From an uncultured Paraglaciecola sp. (GTDB taxonomy: Bacteria > Pseudomonadota > Gammaproteobacteria > Enterobacterales > Alteromonadaceae): DNA of 64,000 bases. Of this stretch, positions 18,285-29,749 are shown in pieces (position 1 is the first letter of the stretch; every line of letters starts with the position of its first letter). Under the pieces are notes generated by a model. It worked only from the letters and a program-made list of their open reading frames with translations, searched no databases and was not told the DNA's origin. Location of the stretch: the NCBI GenBank assembly GCA_947498355.1, contig CANMKA010000007.1:62001-126000 (forward strand), given 5' to 3'. The translations under genes and the position numbers were made by a program.

Positions 18285-19184
18285 ATGAGCGACAGTAAAA
18301 GACTTCGTATTGCGGTACAAAAAAAAGGCCGCCTAAGTGACGACAGCATTTCATTATTGAAAGCTATCGGCATAAAACTTCAAATTCGCGACCGTCTGCT
18401 TATTGCTCATTCGACCAATCAACCCATTGACTTGTTATTGGTACGTGATGATGACATTCCAGGATTAGTCATGGATGGCGTAGTTGATATGGGCTTTATT
18501 GGTCAAAATGAATTAGAAGAAAAAATGCTTGAACGCCAAGCGGCAGGCAAAAAAGCTGAATACATTGAACTACGTCGACTAGATTACGGTGGTTGCCGTT
18601 TATCATTAGCTGTACCTAACGAAATGGATTACCAAGGTATTCAATCACTGCAAGGCAAAAAAGTGGCAACCACTTACCCTTATTTGCTTGAGCGTTTCTT
18701 CAAACAAGAAAACATTAACGCCAGCACAGTGATGCTTACTGGCTCAGTAGAGGTTGCCCCTAGAGCTGGCGTAGCCGACGCGATTTGCGATCTCGTTTCG
18801 ACAGGAGCCACCCTCGAAGCTAACGGCCTACAAGAAGCAGATGAAATTTTTGTTTCACGGGCAGTCCTTATCCAACAGGCTGGTTCTCTAAGCCCTGAAA
18901 AACAAGAGTTAATCGACAAGCTTTTACCCAGAATGGATGGTGTAACGCAAGCCAAAGAAAGCAAATATATTATGCTGCACGCGCCAAAATCATGCCTAGT
19001 TCAAGTTAAAAGCTTACTACCAGGTTCAGAAACGCCTACAGTTTTGCCTTTAGCAGGTAACGACGACGTGGTAGCCATTCACGTGGTAAGCCCCGAGACC
19101 CTATTTTGGGAAACCATGGAAAAATTAAAATCTCTTGGTTGTAGCTCTATTTTAGTTATGCCAATCGAAAAAATGATGAAATAA
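18285..19184 (+). CDS. hisG: ATP phosphoribosyltransferase HisG (long form)
   Basis: First, committed step of histidine synthesis: ATP plus PRPP to phosphoribosyl-ATP. The 299-residue length includes the C-terminal regulatory domain of the hexameric, His-feedback-inhibited long form, so no HisZ is needed. [15 protein letters not shown] opens the fold and the block at about 165-172 ([15 protein letters not shown] region) marks the PRPP-binding part. First structural gene after the attenuator; hisD follows 16 bases later. Confidence 0.98.
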   Translation: MSDSKRLRIAVQKKGRLSDDSISLLKAIGIKLQIRDRLLIAHSTNQPIDLLLVRDDDIPGLVMDGVVDMGFIGQNELEEKMLERQAAGKKAEYIELRRLDYGGCRLSLAVPNEMDYQGIQSLQGKKVATTYPYLLERFFKQENINASTVMLTGSVEVAPRAGVADAICDLVSTGATLEANGLQEADEIFVSRAVLIQQAGSLSPEKQELIDKLLPRMDGVTQAKESKYIMLHAPKSCLVQVKSLLPGSETPTVLPLAGNDDVVAIHVVSPETLFWETMEKLKSLGCSSILVMPIEKMMK

Positions 19185-19200
19185 GTTCACAGGCAATTTT

Positions 19201-20505
19201 ATGCAAATTTGGTCAACATTAGATACAAAGCAAAGAGAAGACTTATTAAGCCGCCCAGCGTTGGCTGATAGTCAAAGTCTAGCTGATACTGTCTCTTCTA
19301 TTATTGAGCAAGTCACAACTGAAGGTGACAAAGCGTTATTCGCCCTAACGGCACGTTTTGACGGGGCAAACTTGTCTAGCTTGCGTTATCCGCAAGTGTC
19401 CTTGGAAGAACTTGCCTCTATGCTTGAGCCAAAAGTAAAACGGGCAATCGACCAAGCATATGCAAACATATACGCCTTCCATCAAGCGCAATACCCGCAA
19501 GATGTAAAAGTAGAAACCACACCAGGTGTAATGTGCGAACTTAAACACGCCCCATTACATGCTGTAGGGCTTTATATTCCTGGAGGCACAGCTCCTCTTC
19601 CGTCGACGGTGCTGATGCTAGGCTGTACCGCAAAAGTGGCAGGTTGCCCCAGAAAAGTACTGTGCACACCACCTAATGCCCAAGGCAAGATTGCAATCGA
19701 AATATGCTACGCAGCCAAATTGTGTGACATCGACGAAATATACTTAGTGGGCGGTGCTCAAGCGATTGCCGCTATGGCAGTAGGCACAGAGTCTATTGCT
19801 AAAGTAGATAAAATTTTCGGCCCAGGCAATAGCTTTGTGACTGAAGCTAAGCAACAAGTGAGTCGTATTCCAGCAGGCCCTGCTATCGATATGCCCGCTG
19901 GCCCATCGGAGGTACTAGTGATTGCCGATGCTGATGCGAATCCAGTTTATGTTGCGGCAGATTTACTGTCTCAGGCCGAGCATGGCGCAGACTCCCAAGC
20001 GGTTTTGGTCTCTAATAGTCAAGATATTATCCAAGCGACTAAACAACAGGTTGCCGCTCAACTTGCCACCCTGAGCCGTAAAGCCATAGCTGAAAAAGCG
20101 ATTCAACATAGCCGTTACATCTTAACTGAGAGCCTAGAGCAATCATTTGAGGTAAGTAACGCTTATGGCCCTGAGCACCTAATTGTGCAGATTAAAAATG
20201 CCAGAGATAGCTTATCTCAATTGAGTAACGCGGGTTCTATTTTTGTTGGTCAATGGTCACCAGAGTCGGCGGGGGATTATGCCAGTGGAACCAATCACGT
20301 ATTGCCTACCTATGGCTATGCCCGAAACTACTCTAGCTTAGGTCTTGCAGACTTTATGCGCCGCTATACTGTTCAAGAGCTCAGTTATCAAGGATTACGC
20401 AATATAGGCGACGCCATAATGGACTTAGCTGACGCTGAAGGGCTAGATGCTCACAGACAAGCGGTTGCCTTAAGACTACAAAAGTCTTCTGGAGAAGCCT
20501 CATGA
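19201..20505 (+). CDS. hisD: histidinol dehydrogenase
   Basis: Catalyses the last two oxidations, L-histidinol to L-histidine, with NAD and a zinc ion. The 434-residue length is standard. Recognisable blocks are YIPGGTAPLPSTVLMLG, VGGAQAIAAMAVGTES, IFGPGNSFVTEAKQ, DMPAGPSEVLVIAD and the metal and catalytic residues around AEHGADSQ and YGPEHLIVQ. Its stop overlaps the hisC start by four bases (ATGA), indicating coupling. Confidence 0.98.
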   Translation: MQIWSTLDTKQREDLLSRPALADSQSLADTVSSIIEQVTTEGDKALFALTARFDGANLSSLRYPQVSLEELASMLEPKVKRAIDQAYANIYAFHQAQYPQDVKVETTPGVMCELKHAPLHAVGLYIPGGTAPLPSTVLMLGCTAKVAGCPRKVLCTPPNAQGKIAIEICYAAKLCDIDEIYLVGGAQAIAAMAVGTESIAKVDKIFGPGNSFVTEAKQQVSRIPAGPAIDMPAGPSEVLVIADADANPVYVAADLLSQAEHGADSQAVLVSNSQDIIQATKQQVAAQLATLSRKAIAEKAIQHSRYILTESLEQSFEVSNAYGPEHLIVQIKNARDSLSQLSNAGSIFVGQWSPESAGDYASGTNHVLPTYGYARNYSSLGLADFMRRYTVQELSYQGLRNIGDAIMDLADAEGLDAHRQAVALRLQKSSGEAS

Positions 20506-21623
20506 CCCTAGACGTAAACCAGTTAATTGATAAGTTGGTCTGCGAAAACCTTAAAACCTTAGTGCCCTATGAGTCGGCACGAAGATTATTTGCAGCCAGT
20601 GATAACAACCAAGGCGAACATATTCCAGTTTGGCTAAATGCTAACGAGTCTCCCTTTGTCAATGACTTTCAGGTAGATAGTCAGTTTTTCAACCGTTATC
20701 CAGATTGTCAGCCCAGTGCAGTTATTCAAGCGTATGCTGATTATGCAGGGGTAAAACCGGAGCAAACCTTAGTTAGCCGCGGAGCAGATGAAGGCATAGA
20801 ATTACTGATCCGAGCATTTTGTACGCCCAACCAAGACCGTATACTGATTTGCCCACCGACTTACGGCATGTATGCCATAAGTGCAGAAACCTGTAATGTT
20901 GGTATAGACAAAGCGCCGTTAAAAGCAGATTTTTCGTTGGATATCGATGCAATCGCCAAATTTAAAGATCAGGTAAATCTGGTATTTATTTGCTCGCCAA
21001 ATAATCCAACAGGTACATCGGTCGCCTCTGAACAAGTAGAGCAGGTTTTACAACACTTTGCCGATTCTGCATTGGTTGTAGTAGACGAAGCTTACATTGA
21101 ATTTGACTTAGCCAATACTTGGGCAAAGTTGCTCGATACATACCCTAATTTAGTGGTACTGCGTACCTTATCTAAAGCCTTTGCATTGGCTGGGTTACGT
21201 TGTGGCTTTACCTTGGCAAACCGCCAAATTATTCATACTTTACTAAAAGTCATTGCCCCCTACCCTATGCCGGAGCCAGTAGCGCAAATTGCCGCTCAAG
21301 CCTTAAATCAATCTGGTTTGGTTTCCATGAATCAGCAAGTGAAGGCGATTCAAGAACAAAAATCGGCCCTTAAACACGCTTTAGTAAACATAGGCGATAT
21401 ACAATTAGTAGGCGACGATAAAGCCAATTTCATCTTGTTTCGTACGCAACATAAACAAGAGCTAATGGATTATTTAGTCGCCAATAAAATGTTTATTCGC
21501 GATCAATCTAAGCAGCTTCATTTACAAAACTGTTTACGGATCACAGTAGGCACTCCACAACAAAATCAACAATTGCTGACACTTATTGCCAGCTTTTACC
21601 AACAGCTAGGAAATCCATCATGA
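20502..21623 (+). CDS. hisC: histidinol-phosphate aminotransferase
   Basis: PLP-dependent fold-type I transaminase converting imidazole acetol-phosphate and glutamate to histidinol-phosphate. The 373-residue product carries WLNANESPF near 44-52, SPNNPTGT near 165-172, DEAYIEF near 195-201 and the PLP-binding Lys in [16 protein letters not shown] (Lys225). Overlaps hisD and hisB by four bases on either side. Confidence 0.97.
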   Translation: MTLDVNQLIDKLVCENLKTLVPYESARRLFAASDNNQGEHIPVWLNANESPFVNDFQVDSQFFNRYPDCQPSAVIQAYADYAGVKPEQTLVSRGADEGIELLIRAFCTPNQDRILICPPTYGMYAISAETCNVGIDKAPLKADFSLDIDAIAKFKDQVNLVFICSPNNPTGTSVASEQVEQVLQHFADSALVVVDEAYIEFDLANTWAKLLDTYPNLVVLRTLSKAFALAGLRCGFTLANRQIIHTLLKVIAPYPMPEPVAQIAAQALNQSGLVSMNQQVKAIQEQKSALKHALVNIGDIQLVGDDKANFILFRTQHKQELMDYLVANKMFIRDQSKQLHLQNCLRITVGTPQQNQQLLTLIASFYQQLGNPS

Positions 21624-22687
21624 GCCAACCTATTTTATTCATTGACCGTGACGGTACACTAGTTGAAGAGCCTGCGATTGATAAACAACTCGATACCTTA
21701 GAAAAATTGGTATTCGAACCCTTAGTTATACCTGCCTTGTTAAAATTCCAACAAGCTGGGTTCAGATTAGTCATGGTATCGAATCAGGATGGTTTAGGGA
21801 CAGATAGCTTCCCTCAAGCAGATTTTGACTTAGCTCACGATAAAATGATGGGAATATTTAGCAGCCAAGGTGTGATATTTGATGATGTACTAATTTGCCC
21901 ACACTTTGACCACCAAGATTGTACCTGCCGCAAGCCTAAATTGGGTTTGGTAAAAGACTATTTGCAACAAGGTAGAATTGATTTTACCCGCTCATTTGTG
22001 ATTGGCGATCGGGACACCGACATTCAGTTAGCCGAAAACATGGGTATAGTGGGTATTAAGTACGATCCCACTACCAACAACTGGCCTGCTATCGAAAAAC
22101 AATTACTTACCCAGAACCGCCAAGCGACTGTTGTGAGAAAAACCTCAGAAACCGATATCAGAGTCACAGTTGACCTAGACTCAAGTGCTAAATCGTCTAT
22201 CGAGACAGGTTTAGGCTTTTTTGACCATATGCTTGACCAAATTGCCACCCATGGTGGGTTTGAGTTACAGCTAAAAGTCGACGGCGATTTACACATAGAC
22301 GATCACCACAGCGTCGAAGACACCGCCCTGGCGTTTGGCGAAGCCATGAAAAAAGCCTTAGGCGATAAGCGCGGCATTGGTCGTTTTGGTTTTGCCTTAC
22401 CTATGGATGAATGCAGAGCAGAATGTATCCTGGATATATCTAACCGCCCGCATTTGAAGTTTGACGCTCAATTTAGCCGAGACCAAGTAGGCGAAATGAC
22501 CACAGAAATGGTGCCACACTTTTTCTATTCGTTAGCGCAAGCTATGGGCTTATCTTTGCATTTATCGACCTCTGAAGGAAATGCGCACCATCAAGTAGAA
22601 AGCCTGTTTAAAGTATTTGGCCGCGCACTTCGTCAAGCTATACATAAACAAGGAGAAGCGCTCCCAAGTAGTAAAGGAGCCTTATAA
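21620..22687 (+). CDS. hisB: bifunctional histidinol-phosphatase / imidazoleglycerol-phosphate dehydratase
   Basis: Two-domain enzyme for steps six and eight of the pathway. The N-terminal HAD phosphatase begins [12 protein letters not shown] (nucleophile Asp9) and has the zinc loop [11 protein letters not shown]. The dehydratase domain starts near residue 168 with [10 protein letters not shown] and carries [15 protein letters not shown] and [16 protein letters not shown] metal ligands. The 355-residue fusion is the gammaproteobacterial form. hisH follows 4 bases after the stop. Confidence 0.98.
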   Translation: MSQPILFIDRDGTLVEEPAIDKQLDTLEKLVFEPLVIPALLKFQQAGFRLVMVSNQDGLGTDSFPQADFDLAHDKMMGIFSSQGVIFDDVLICPHFDHQDCTCRKPKLGLVKDYLQQGRIDFTRSFVIGDRDTDIQLAENMGIVGIKYDPTTNNWPAIEKQLLTQNRQATVVRKTSETDIRVTVDLDSSAKSSIETGLGFFDHMLDQIATHGGFELQLKVDGDLHIDDHHSVEDTALAFGEAMKKALGDKRGIGRFGFALPMDECRAECILDISNRPHLKFDAQFSRDQVGEMTTEMVPHFFYSLAQAMGLSLHLSTSEGNAHHQVESLFKVFGRALRQAIHKQGEALPSSKGAL

Positions 22688-22691
22688 CACT

Positions 22692-23294
22692 ATGAGTCAA
22701 CAGATTGTTATTGTTAACACTGGGTGTGCCAATATCTCATCGGTAAAGTTCGCCATTGAACGCTTAGGGGTAAATGTTGCAGTAAGCGATGACCTTAAGA
22801 CGATTCAATGCGCAGACAAAATATTCTTACCTGGGGTCGGCAGCGCGAATGCTGCTATGGCTAGTATTGAGAAAAAACAGTTAACGGCTTGCATCCAGAG
22901 CTTATCGCAGCCAGTACTAGGTATCTGCCTAGGTATGCAGCTTATGGTCGAGTCTTCAGAAGAAAGTCTAACGGGTAAAACCCAGTGTTTGGGCCTCATT
23001 CCTGGCACGGTTAATCGTATGCAAACAGGCGAGCTTAGACTCCCACATATGGGCTGGAATACCGTTAAACCCATTGGCGATGCCCCTTTATTCAAGGGCT
23101 TAGACGACAACAGTTATTTTTACTTTGTGCATAGTTTTGCCGTTGCTGTATCAGAATACACTATGGCGAGCTGTGAGTATGCCTTGCCTTTTTCTGCTGC
23201 GCTGCACAAAGACAACTTTTTTGGCGTGCAATTTCATCCTGAGCGTTCTAGTGACGCTGGCGCTCAGCTTTTGAAAAACTTTATTCAGCTATAA
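22692..23294 (+). CDS. hisH: imidazole glycerol phosphate synthase, glutaminase subunit HisH
   Basis: Glutaminase subunit that delivers ammonia to HisF. The triad is visible: Cys79 in LGICLGMQ, His182 and Glu184 in FHPERS. From the ATG at 22692 the product is 200 residues, the usual length. The frame is open 25 codons upstream into hisB, but those residues match no family feature. Next gene hisA starts 21 bases later. Confidence 0.96.
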   Translation: MSQQIVIVNTGCANISSVKFAIERLGVNVAVSDDLKTIQCADKIFLPGVGSANAAMASIEKKQLTACIQSLSQPVLGICLGMQLMVESSEESLTGKTQCLGLIPGTVNRMQTGELRLPHMGWNTVKPIGDAPLFKGLDDNSYFYFVHSFAVAVSEYTMASCEYALPFSAALHKDNFFGVQFHPERSSDAGAQLLKNFIQL

Positions 23295-24053
<759 letters not shown>

Positions 24054-24111
24054 CGCTAGACGCTTAATTTGAATACATTTGATAAAGAAAACAATTGCTT
24101 AGGAATTTATA

Positions 24112-25110
24112 ATGGCGGCTTTTGGTTCGGTGTTTATGCCACAAATGGCATTAACTCAATTTGATAATAATACGTGGAGTGACAGCACAATAGTCGACTC
24201 ACAAAGCATTCAACTGCACCCTGGTGCGCACGTATTGCATTATTCCAGTACTTGCTTTGAAGGTTTAAAGGCCTTTAAGCACGACGATGGCAGTATTCAT
24301 GTATTTCGTATGGATCAGAATGTCGATCGTTTCGATCAAAGCAGCAAGCTGCTTCATTTACCTGATATACAAAAAGATCAAGTATCACATATGATCTTAG
24401 ACATTTTGGCCAACTACAAAGACCAAATTCCAGAGCCTCCTGGCTCTATGTATATACGCCCAACACATATAGGTACAGAGCCAGCCATAGGCAAGGCTGC
24501 GTCACCTAGCCTCAGTTCAATGTTGTACGTATTGATTTCACCTGTTGGAGATTACTTTGCAGGTGGAGCTAAACCGCTTCGCATTTTATTAGACGAGACA
24601 GGTATGCGCTGTGCTCCGCACATGGGCATGATAAAAAGTGGCGGCAACTATGCCAGTGCATTGGGTCCAATTTTAGCTGCAAAAGAGCAAGTTCAAGCTG
24701 ATCAAATACTGTTTTGTCCAAATGGCGATGTACAAGAAACGGGGGCAGCCAATTTCTTATTAATTGATGGTAACGAAATCATAACTAAGGCTCTAGATTC
24801 GTCGTTTTTACATGGTATTACCCGCAGTTCTATATTACAAATTGCCGAAGACATGGGCATGACAGTAAGCGAACGTGAGCTAACAGTACAAGAATTATTA
24901 GAGCGCGCGGCTAAACCCGGAGTCGAAGCGGCATTGTCAGGAACAGCTGCGGTTTTAACTACAGTCGGAACCCTGATCCACAATGGTAAAGAATACAAGG
25001 TGGGTACAGGTGAACCCGGCCCGACAACCCAAAAACTCAGGCAAACCCTCAATCACATCCAATGGGGAAAAATTGCTGATAAACATAATTGGCTAACTCA
25101 AGTCGGCTAA
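24112..25110 (+). CDS. branched-chain-aminotransferase-type PLP enzyme inside the his operon
   Basis: Fold-type IV transaminase of the IlvE/BCAT family, which interconverts Leu, Ile and Val with their 2-oxo acids. The 332-residue product has the PLP Lys in MGMIKSGGNYAS (Lys175), STCFEGLKAFK near 46-56 and ALSGTAAVLTTVG near the C-terminus, closer to the longer BCAT subgroup than to E. coli IlvE. AGGA precedes the ATG. It lies 58 bases after hisA and 57 before hisF with no terminator on either side, so it is probably co-transcribed. HisC is already present, so a histidine role is not required; substrate is untested. Confidence 0.92.
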   Translation: MAAFGSVFMPQMALTQFDNNTWSDSTIVDSQSIQLHPGAHVLHYSSTCFEGLKAFKHDDGSIHVFRMDQNVDRFDQSSKLLHLPDIQKDQVSHMILDILANYKDQIPEPPGSMYIRPTHIGTEPAIGKAASPSLSSMLYVLISPVGDYFAGGAKPLRILLDETGMRCAPHMGMIKSGGNYASALGPILAAKEQVQADQILFCPNGDVQETGAANFLLIDGNEIITKALDSSFLHGITRSSILQIAEDMGMTVSERELTVQELLERAAKPGVEAALSGTAAVLTTVGTLIHNGKEYKVGTGEPGPTTQKLRQTLNHIQWGKIADKHNWLTQVG

Positions 25111-25167
25111 TAGGTTGATGAGCAGTCGGTGTGAAGTACACACTCAGAATACAATTAAAGGGCGACT

Positions 25168-25941
25168 ATGCTAGCAAGACGCATTATTCCTTGCCTTGAC
25201 GTGAAAGACGGCAAGGTAGTAAAAGGAGTCAAATTTAGAAACCACGAAATCATGGGCGACATAGTTCCCCTTGCTGAAAAGTATGCGCAACAAGGCGCAG
25301 ATGAACTGGTCTTTTATGATATCACCGCTTCTAGTGACCAAAGAGTGGTCGATAAAAGTTGGGTAACCAGAATCGCTGAAGTAATTGATATTCCATTTTG
25401 CGTGGCCGGTGGGATCAAAACGATTGAAGACGCAGGTAAAATCCTTGAGATGGGTGCAGACAAAATATCGGTCAACTCCCCTGCCCTTGCTGATCCACAA
25501 TTGATTACCCGCTTACACGATACTTATGGTCAGCAGTGTGTAGTGGTGGGTATAGACAGCTTTTACAACGAAGAAACCGGACAATACCAAGTTCATCAAT
25601 ATACTGGCGATGAGAGCCGCACCCAAGTCACGGCATGGCAAACCGCAGATTGGGTGAAAGAAGTTCAAGCCCGGGGTGCAGGTGAGATAGTATTAAACTG
25701 TATGAATCAAGACGGGGTCAGAAAAGGCTACGACCTAGCCCAGTTATCAGCCATTCGTAGTAGCAGTAAAGTACCGTTAATTGCCTCTGGTGGCGCGGGT
25801 AAGTCAAGCCACTTTAAAGATGTGTTTGAACAAGCTGACGTAGACGGTGCATTAGCTGCTTCTGTTTTCCACAAAGGCGTGATCCCTATTCCAGATTTAA
25901 AGGCTTACTTACGCCAAAACAATGTCGCCATAAGAGACTAA
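25168..25941 (+). CDS. hisF: imidazole glycerol phosphate synthase, cyclase subunit HisF
   Basis: TIM-barrel cyclase that uses HisH-derived ammonia to turn PRFAR into imidazole glycerol phosphate and AICAR. The 257-residue product has catalytic Asp11 ([13 protein letters not shown]) and Asp130 (VVVGIDSF), with the phosphate loops AGGIKT and ASGGAGK. AAAGGG is the ribosome binding site. hisI starts one base after the stop. Confidence 0.98.
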   Translation: MLARRIIPCLDVKDGKVVKGVKFRNHEIMGDIVPLAEKYAQQGADELVFYDITASSDQRVVDKSWVTRIAEVIDIPFCVAGGIKTIEDAGKILEMGADKISVNSPALADPQLITRLHDTYGQQCVVVGIDSFYNEETGQYQVHQYTGDESRTQVTAWQTADWVKEVQARGAGEIVLNCMNQDGVRKGYDLAQLSAIRSSSKVPLIASGGAGKSSHFKDVFEQADVDGALAASVFHKGVIPIPDLKAYLRQNNVAIRD

Positions 25942-25942
25942 C

Positions 25943-26566
25943 ATGATTATTACTAAACAAAACATGGCTGAGCTGGCTTGGCAAAAAATGGATAATTTAA
26001 TTCCTTGCATAGTGCAAAATGCTGTAAGCGGCAAAGTGTTAATGCAAGGCTTTATGAACCAAGCAGCCCTAGAGAAAACCCTAGAGACTGAGCTTGTGAC
26101 CTTTTATAGCCGGTCTAAGCAACGTTTATGGACCAAAGGCGAAGAGTCAGGTAATAGCTTGCGCCTAACTGAAATAACCGCAGATTGTGACCACGATTCC
26201 ATACTCGCTCTAGTTAATCCAGTAGGCCCTACTTGCCATACAGGCACAGAGACCTGCTGGTATGACAGTCAATCTGCCGATTTTAGTTTTATTGCTGAAT
26301 TAGAACAGGTTATTGCTGATAGAAAAGGGGCTGACCCTGACTCAAGTTATACAGCTCACCTATATAGCAAAGGTATAAAGCGCATTGCACAAAAAGTTGG
26401 AGAAGAAGGGGTTGAAACCGCTTTGGCTGCAACCGTGCAAGACTTAGATGAATTAAAAAATGAATCCGCCGACTTAATTTATCATTTAGCTGTATTACTC
26501 CAAGCAAGTAACTTAAGCTTTAGTGATGTTGTGGACGTTTTAAGAGCCCGCCACGCCAAACGCTAA
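25943..26566 (+). CDS. hisI: bifunctional phosphoribosyl-AMP cyclohydrolase / phosphoribosyl-ATP diphosphatase
   Basis: HisIE fusion for steps two and three. The N-terminal cyclohydrolase (1-115) shows zinc-binding DCDHDS and [11 protein letters not shown]. The C-terminal diphosphatase carries [18 protein letters not shown] with its acidic metal ligands. At 207 residues it matches the enterobacterial fusion. Last gene of the operon; a strong terminator follows. Confidence 0.97.
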   Translation: MIITKQNMAELAWQKMDNLIPCIVQNAVSGKVLMQGFMNQAALEKTLETELVTFYSRSKQRLWTKGEESGNSLRLTEITADCDHDSILALVNPVGPTCHTGTETCWYDSQSADFSFIAELEQVIADRKGADPDSSYTAHLYSKGIKRIAQKVGEEGVETALAATVQDLDELKNESADLIYHLAVLLQASNLSFSDVVDVLRARHAKR

Positions 26567-26595
26567 GCCCTAAACAACAGATAAGGCATTAATGT

Positions 26596-26622
26596 AAAAA
26601 AGGACCGCTCGGTCCTTTTTTT
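26596..26622 (+). terminator. his operon terminator
   Basis: AAAAAAGGACC, loop GCTC, GGTCCTTTTTTT about 30 bases after the hisI stop. The A-run makes it usable in both directions. Confidence 0.92.
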
Positions 26623-26986
26623 AGGCCTACTATAACCATCTCATATTATACTTATTGGTAATAGCCATAGGGCCTAGACAGTCATGTTTATCCCTACTCG
26701 AGTTAACACAGCATTTATCTGTGTTCAACTATAATAAGTCAACAGAAAACCATTTATAGATAAACACTTATCAAATTTAGTGGTGTATTATATTCTCAAT
26801 CCAAACCTATACTGGTATAGGCTTGATTAACATTTTTATAACTATTATTTACTTTTTCAGTAAAATTTTGATAATGTAACAGGTCTGATGAGTTGCATAG
26901 AGCAACATGCTTGCTCTCAACTAAAATCATCAGTAGTCCAAATTCCAATTAGCGGCCGAGTCTTAGCTAACAAAAGAGAGCGATTT
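26623..26986 (+). promoter_or_regulatory. upstream region of the TonB-dependent receptor with an operator-like palindrome
   Basis: AT-rich, without a gene. CCTATACTGGTATAGG at 26806-26821 is an almost perfect palindrome (7-bp arms about a central TG), the size and shape of a repressor operator of GntR or LacI type. TTGATT follows at 26823 as a possible -35. The receptor frame stays open upstream to 26888 but its signal peptide begins at 26987. Confidence 0.45.
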
Positions 26987-29623
26987 ATGAAACACATAAA
27001 CCAATTACGCTTCACACCCACACTCTTAGCGTCCTTAATCGGCCTATGTTTTACAACCCAAAGCTCCTATGCTCAAACTCCAGAAGCAGATAAGCAATCG
27101 AATTTAGAAGTCATAACAGTTACTGCACAAAAGCGTACTCAAAACCAACAAGAAGTCCCTGTTGCCGTGACGGCTTTCTCTGGCGAAGTGCTCGCAGAAT
27201 CGGTAATCAAAGACGTATACGACTTACAAACCAATATTCCTAGCTTAGGTGCATTTCAAAATCAAACCGCTACCAACTCAAGTTTTTCTATTCGTGGGGT
27301 TGGGACATCATCTCAAAACTTTGGTCTAGAATCGTCCGTCGGGTTGTACGTTGATGGCGTATATCGCGCCAGACAAAACTCATTAATCAACAACTTGGTA
27401 GATATAGAGTCGGTCCAAGTGCTAAGGGGGCCTCAAGGCACCTTGTTTGGTAAAAATACGCCTTCAGGGGCAATATTGATCAATACAGTAGCCCCTAGTC
27501 ACGACGGTGGTGACAGCTTTATCGAAGCAACAGTCGGTAATTTTGGTTTAGTCAATCTATCGGGTGCCACCTCGTTTTCAGCTATCGATGACATACTCGC
27601 GTTTAGGGTAACCGCCTTTAGCAGTGACAGAGATGGAACTGTGAGTGATATTAATTTTGGCGAAGACATTATTAATGACAGAAACCGCTGGGGCGGTCGC
27701 TTACAAGCCCTGTATACTCCTAATGACGACATATCGGTAAGAATCATTGCAGATTATTCTGAGATAGATGAAATATGCTGTGCGGCGCCTGTTGTACTCG
27801 GTAATGCAAGCCTAAGTCAAGGTAGTACGCCAGGCCCCAACGGTTTAGCTGTAGGGCAACCAGGTTCCGATTTACTATTGGTGAATGCATTTGGTGCCAC
27901 ACCATTTACGGGGGAAGAGTTTTTCGATAGACGGGTTGCCACCAATCATTTACCTACATCTGCAATGGAAGACAGCGGACTGTCTATGGAAATCAACTGG
28001 GAGTTATCTGATCACTATTCCCTAGCGTCTATCAGTGCTGCTCGCAGTGTAGATTCAGTGGATTTTATTGATGCAGATTTTACAGACGTCGACCTAATCA
28101 CCAATTTCAATGACAGCCAACAAAGCTCCTTCTCCCAAGAACTTAGATTAGATTACAAGGGCGATAAGCTAAATTATATCTTGGGTTTGTACTACTTTGA
28201 ACAAGACCTGAACCTAGACTACGCCCTGCGTGGCGGTGAAGCTTTTGGCGCCTTTGTGAACAATGTTGTTTTACCCAGAGCCATAGCAGCGGCTGGTGAT
28301 GGAAACGGCAATGGCACAAGTGATCTCCAAGATTTACTAAATGGAATAAACGGGTTAAGCGCCGCAACAGGTGGTTTTATTGCCCCTGTGGCACCAGCTG
28401 GCGAAGCCAATCCTGGCTTTTTGCATATTGCTGAACAGCAACACAAGAGCTACGCAATTTTTGGGCAGTTTGATTATCAGCTAAATGATAAATACACACT
28501 AACTGCTGGTCTACGTTATACCAAAGAAGATAAAGATTTATTTAGTACCTTCACTGAGGTTAACGAGCAAAACGAACGTTACGCGCCGTTTAATGTGGTT
28601 TTACAAGGCGGACAAGTAGCGCAGGCAGCTGCCAATATTGGAGCCGCTCTGCAATCAGGTCAAGCTCCGCAAACATCTGATTTGGCTACAATTGCACCAT
28701 TACAGTCACCAGGTTGGGGCCACTCAATCATAGGAGCCGTCACCTCAAGCCGGCCAGATATCAATGGTAACTTACCTGACAATCAATTCACGGGTACGTT
28801 AAAGTTGAGCTACCAACCCGATAAAGATTCACTTTATTACGGCTCTATTGGCACTGGATATAAATCTGGCGGCACCAATACCGATAGAATTGACGCGCAA
28901 TTCGACCCCTTGTTTGACGCTGAGACATCAATCTCATTTGAGCTGGGCATGAAACGCGATTTCCCGGAGCATGATTTACGGGTGAATGCAGCTATACACA
29001 AAACCGACGTCAGTGATTTTCAAGCCAATACGTTTTTTGGAACGGGATTTAATCTGCAAAACGCCGGGGATATCGAAACCTCAGGAGCTGAAGTTGATTT
29101 AACTTGGTTACCTACAGATACACTCGAAGTCACCTTTTCATATGCCTATCTTAAAGCAGAGTTTGAAACCTTTGTTGCAGGCAACTGTTGGTTGGCCAGT
29201 ACCTTCCATAACGGCCTTGATGACCCTGGTAGAGCTCAGCCCACGGACCGATTCTGTAACCGTTCAGGTGACAGGCTTGCCAGTCAACCGGAGCATGCAG
29301 GAGTCATTCAGCTAAAACAAGATATTGCGGTTAGCGATAGTATTTATTCATTTATTCAAGTCGACTTTAGATACACAGGCGACAGAATTATGGACGCAAG
29401 TAACGACCCATTACATCATGTCGGCTCATTCAGTCTGTTTAATCTAAGATACTTTATGAATTTCCAAGAGTACGATACAGACGTAATTTTTTGGGGACGA
29501 AACATTTTTGATAAAGGTTATATTGGTGCTAATACCTTTAACACCCCCATCCAAGATGGGAAAATTAACGCCTATTTGACCGAGCCAGCAACCTTTGGCG
29601 TAACCGTTAAAAAGCGCTTTTAA
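26987..29623 (+). CDS. TonB-dependent outer-membrane receptor
   Basis: Outer-membrane active-transport barrel energised by TonB-ExbBD. From the ATG at 26987 (GAGAG upstream) it has 878 residues: signal peptide 1-30 (TQSSYAQ), TonB-box region EVITVTAQKR (41-50), a plug with the motif VLRGPQGTLFGKNTPSGAI, and a barrel ending in Phe (KKRF). The family includes siderophore, cobalamin and oligosaccharide importers; this sequence type is common in marine Alteromonadales and its substrate cannot be told. An extracellular segment holds an EF-hand-like loop DGNGNGTSDLQD (438-449), a possible calcium site. Upstream frame extension to 26888 is not supported. Confidence 0.93.
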   Translation: MKHINQLRFTPTLLASLIGLCFTTQSSYAQTPEADKQSNLEVITVTAQKRTQNQQEVPVAVTAFSGEVLAESVIKDVYDLQTNIPSLGAFQNQTATNSSFSIRGVGTSSQNFGLESSVGLYVDGVYRARQNSLINNLVDIESVQVLRGPQGTLFGKNTPSGAILINTVAPSHDGGDSFIEATVGNFGLVNLSGATSFSAIDDILAFRVTAFSSDRDGTVSDINFGEDIINDRNRWGGRLQALYTPNDDISVRIIADYSEIDEICCAAPVVLGNASLSQGSTPGPNGLAVGQPGSDLLLVNAFGATPFTGEEFFDRRVATNHLPTSAMEDSGLSMEINWELSDHYSLASISAARSVDSVDFIDADFTDVDLITNFNDSQQSSFSQELRLDYKGDKLNYILGLYYFEQDLNLDYALRGGEAFGAFVNNVVLPRAIAAAGDGNGNGTSDLQDLLNGINGLSAATGGFIAPVAPAGEANPGFLHIAEQQHKSYAIFGQFDYQLNDKYTLTAGLRYTKEDKDLFSTFTEVNEQNERYAPFNVVLQGGQVAQAAANIGAALQSGQAPQTSDLATIAPLQSPGWGHSIIGAVTSSRPDINGNLPDNQFTGTLKLSYQPDKDSLYYGSIGTGYKSGGTNTDRIDAQFDPLFDAETSISFELGMKRDFPEHDLRVNAAIHKTDVSDFQANTFFGTGFNLQNAGDIETSGAEVDLTWLPTDTLEVTFSYAYLKAEFETFVAGNCWLASTFHNGLDDPGRAQPTDRFCNRSGDRLASQPEHAGVIQLKQDIAVSDSIYSFIQVDFRYTGDRIMDASNDPLHHVGSFSLFNLRYFMNFQEYDTDVIFWGRNIFDKGYIGANTFNTPIQDGKINAYLTEPATFGVTVKKRF

Positions 29624-29749
29624 CCTTGATCGCGTGAAGACTATAGCTTAACTGTTTTTACGCGAATTAAGTCAATCAGGTGGGTAGCTCAGGCAACCCA
29701 CTGGCAATTTAATTAGTCAACATGCTGCTCCCAGCATGAAATGAAATTG

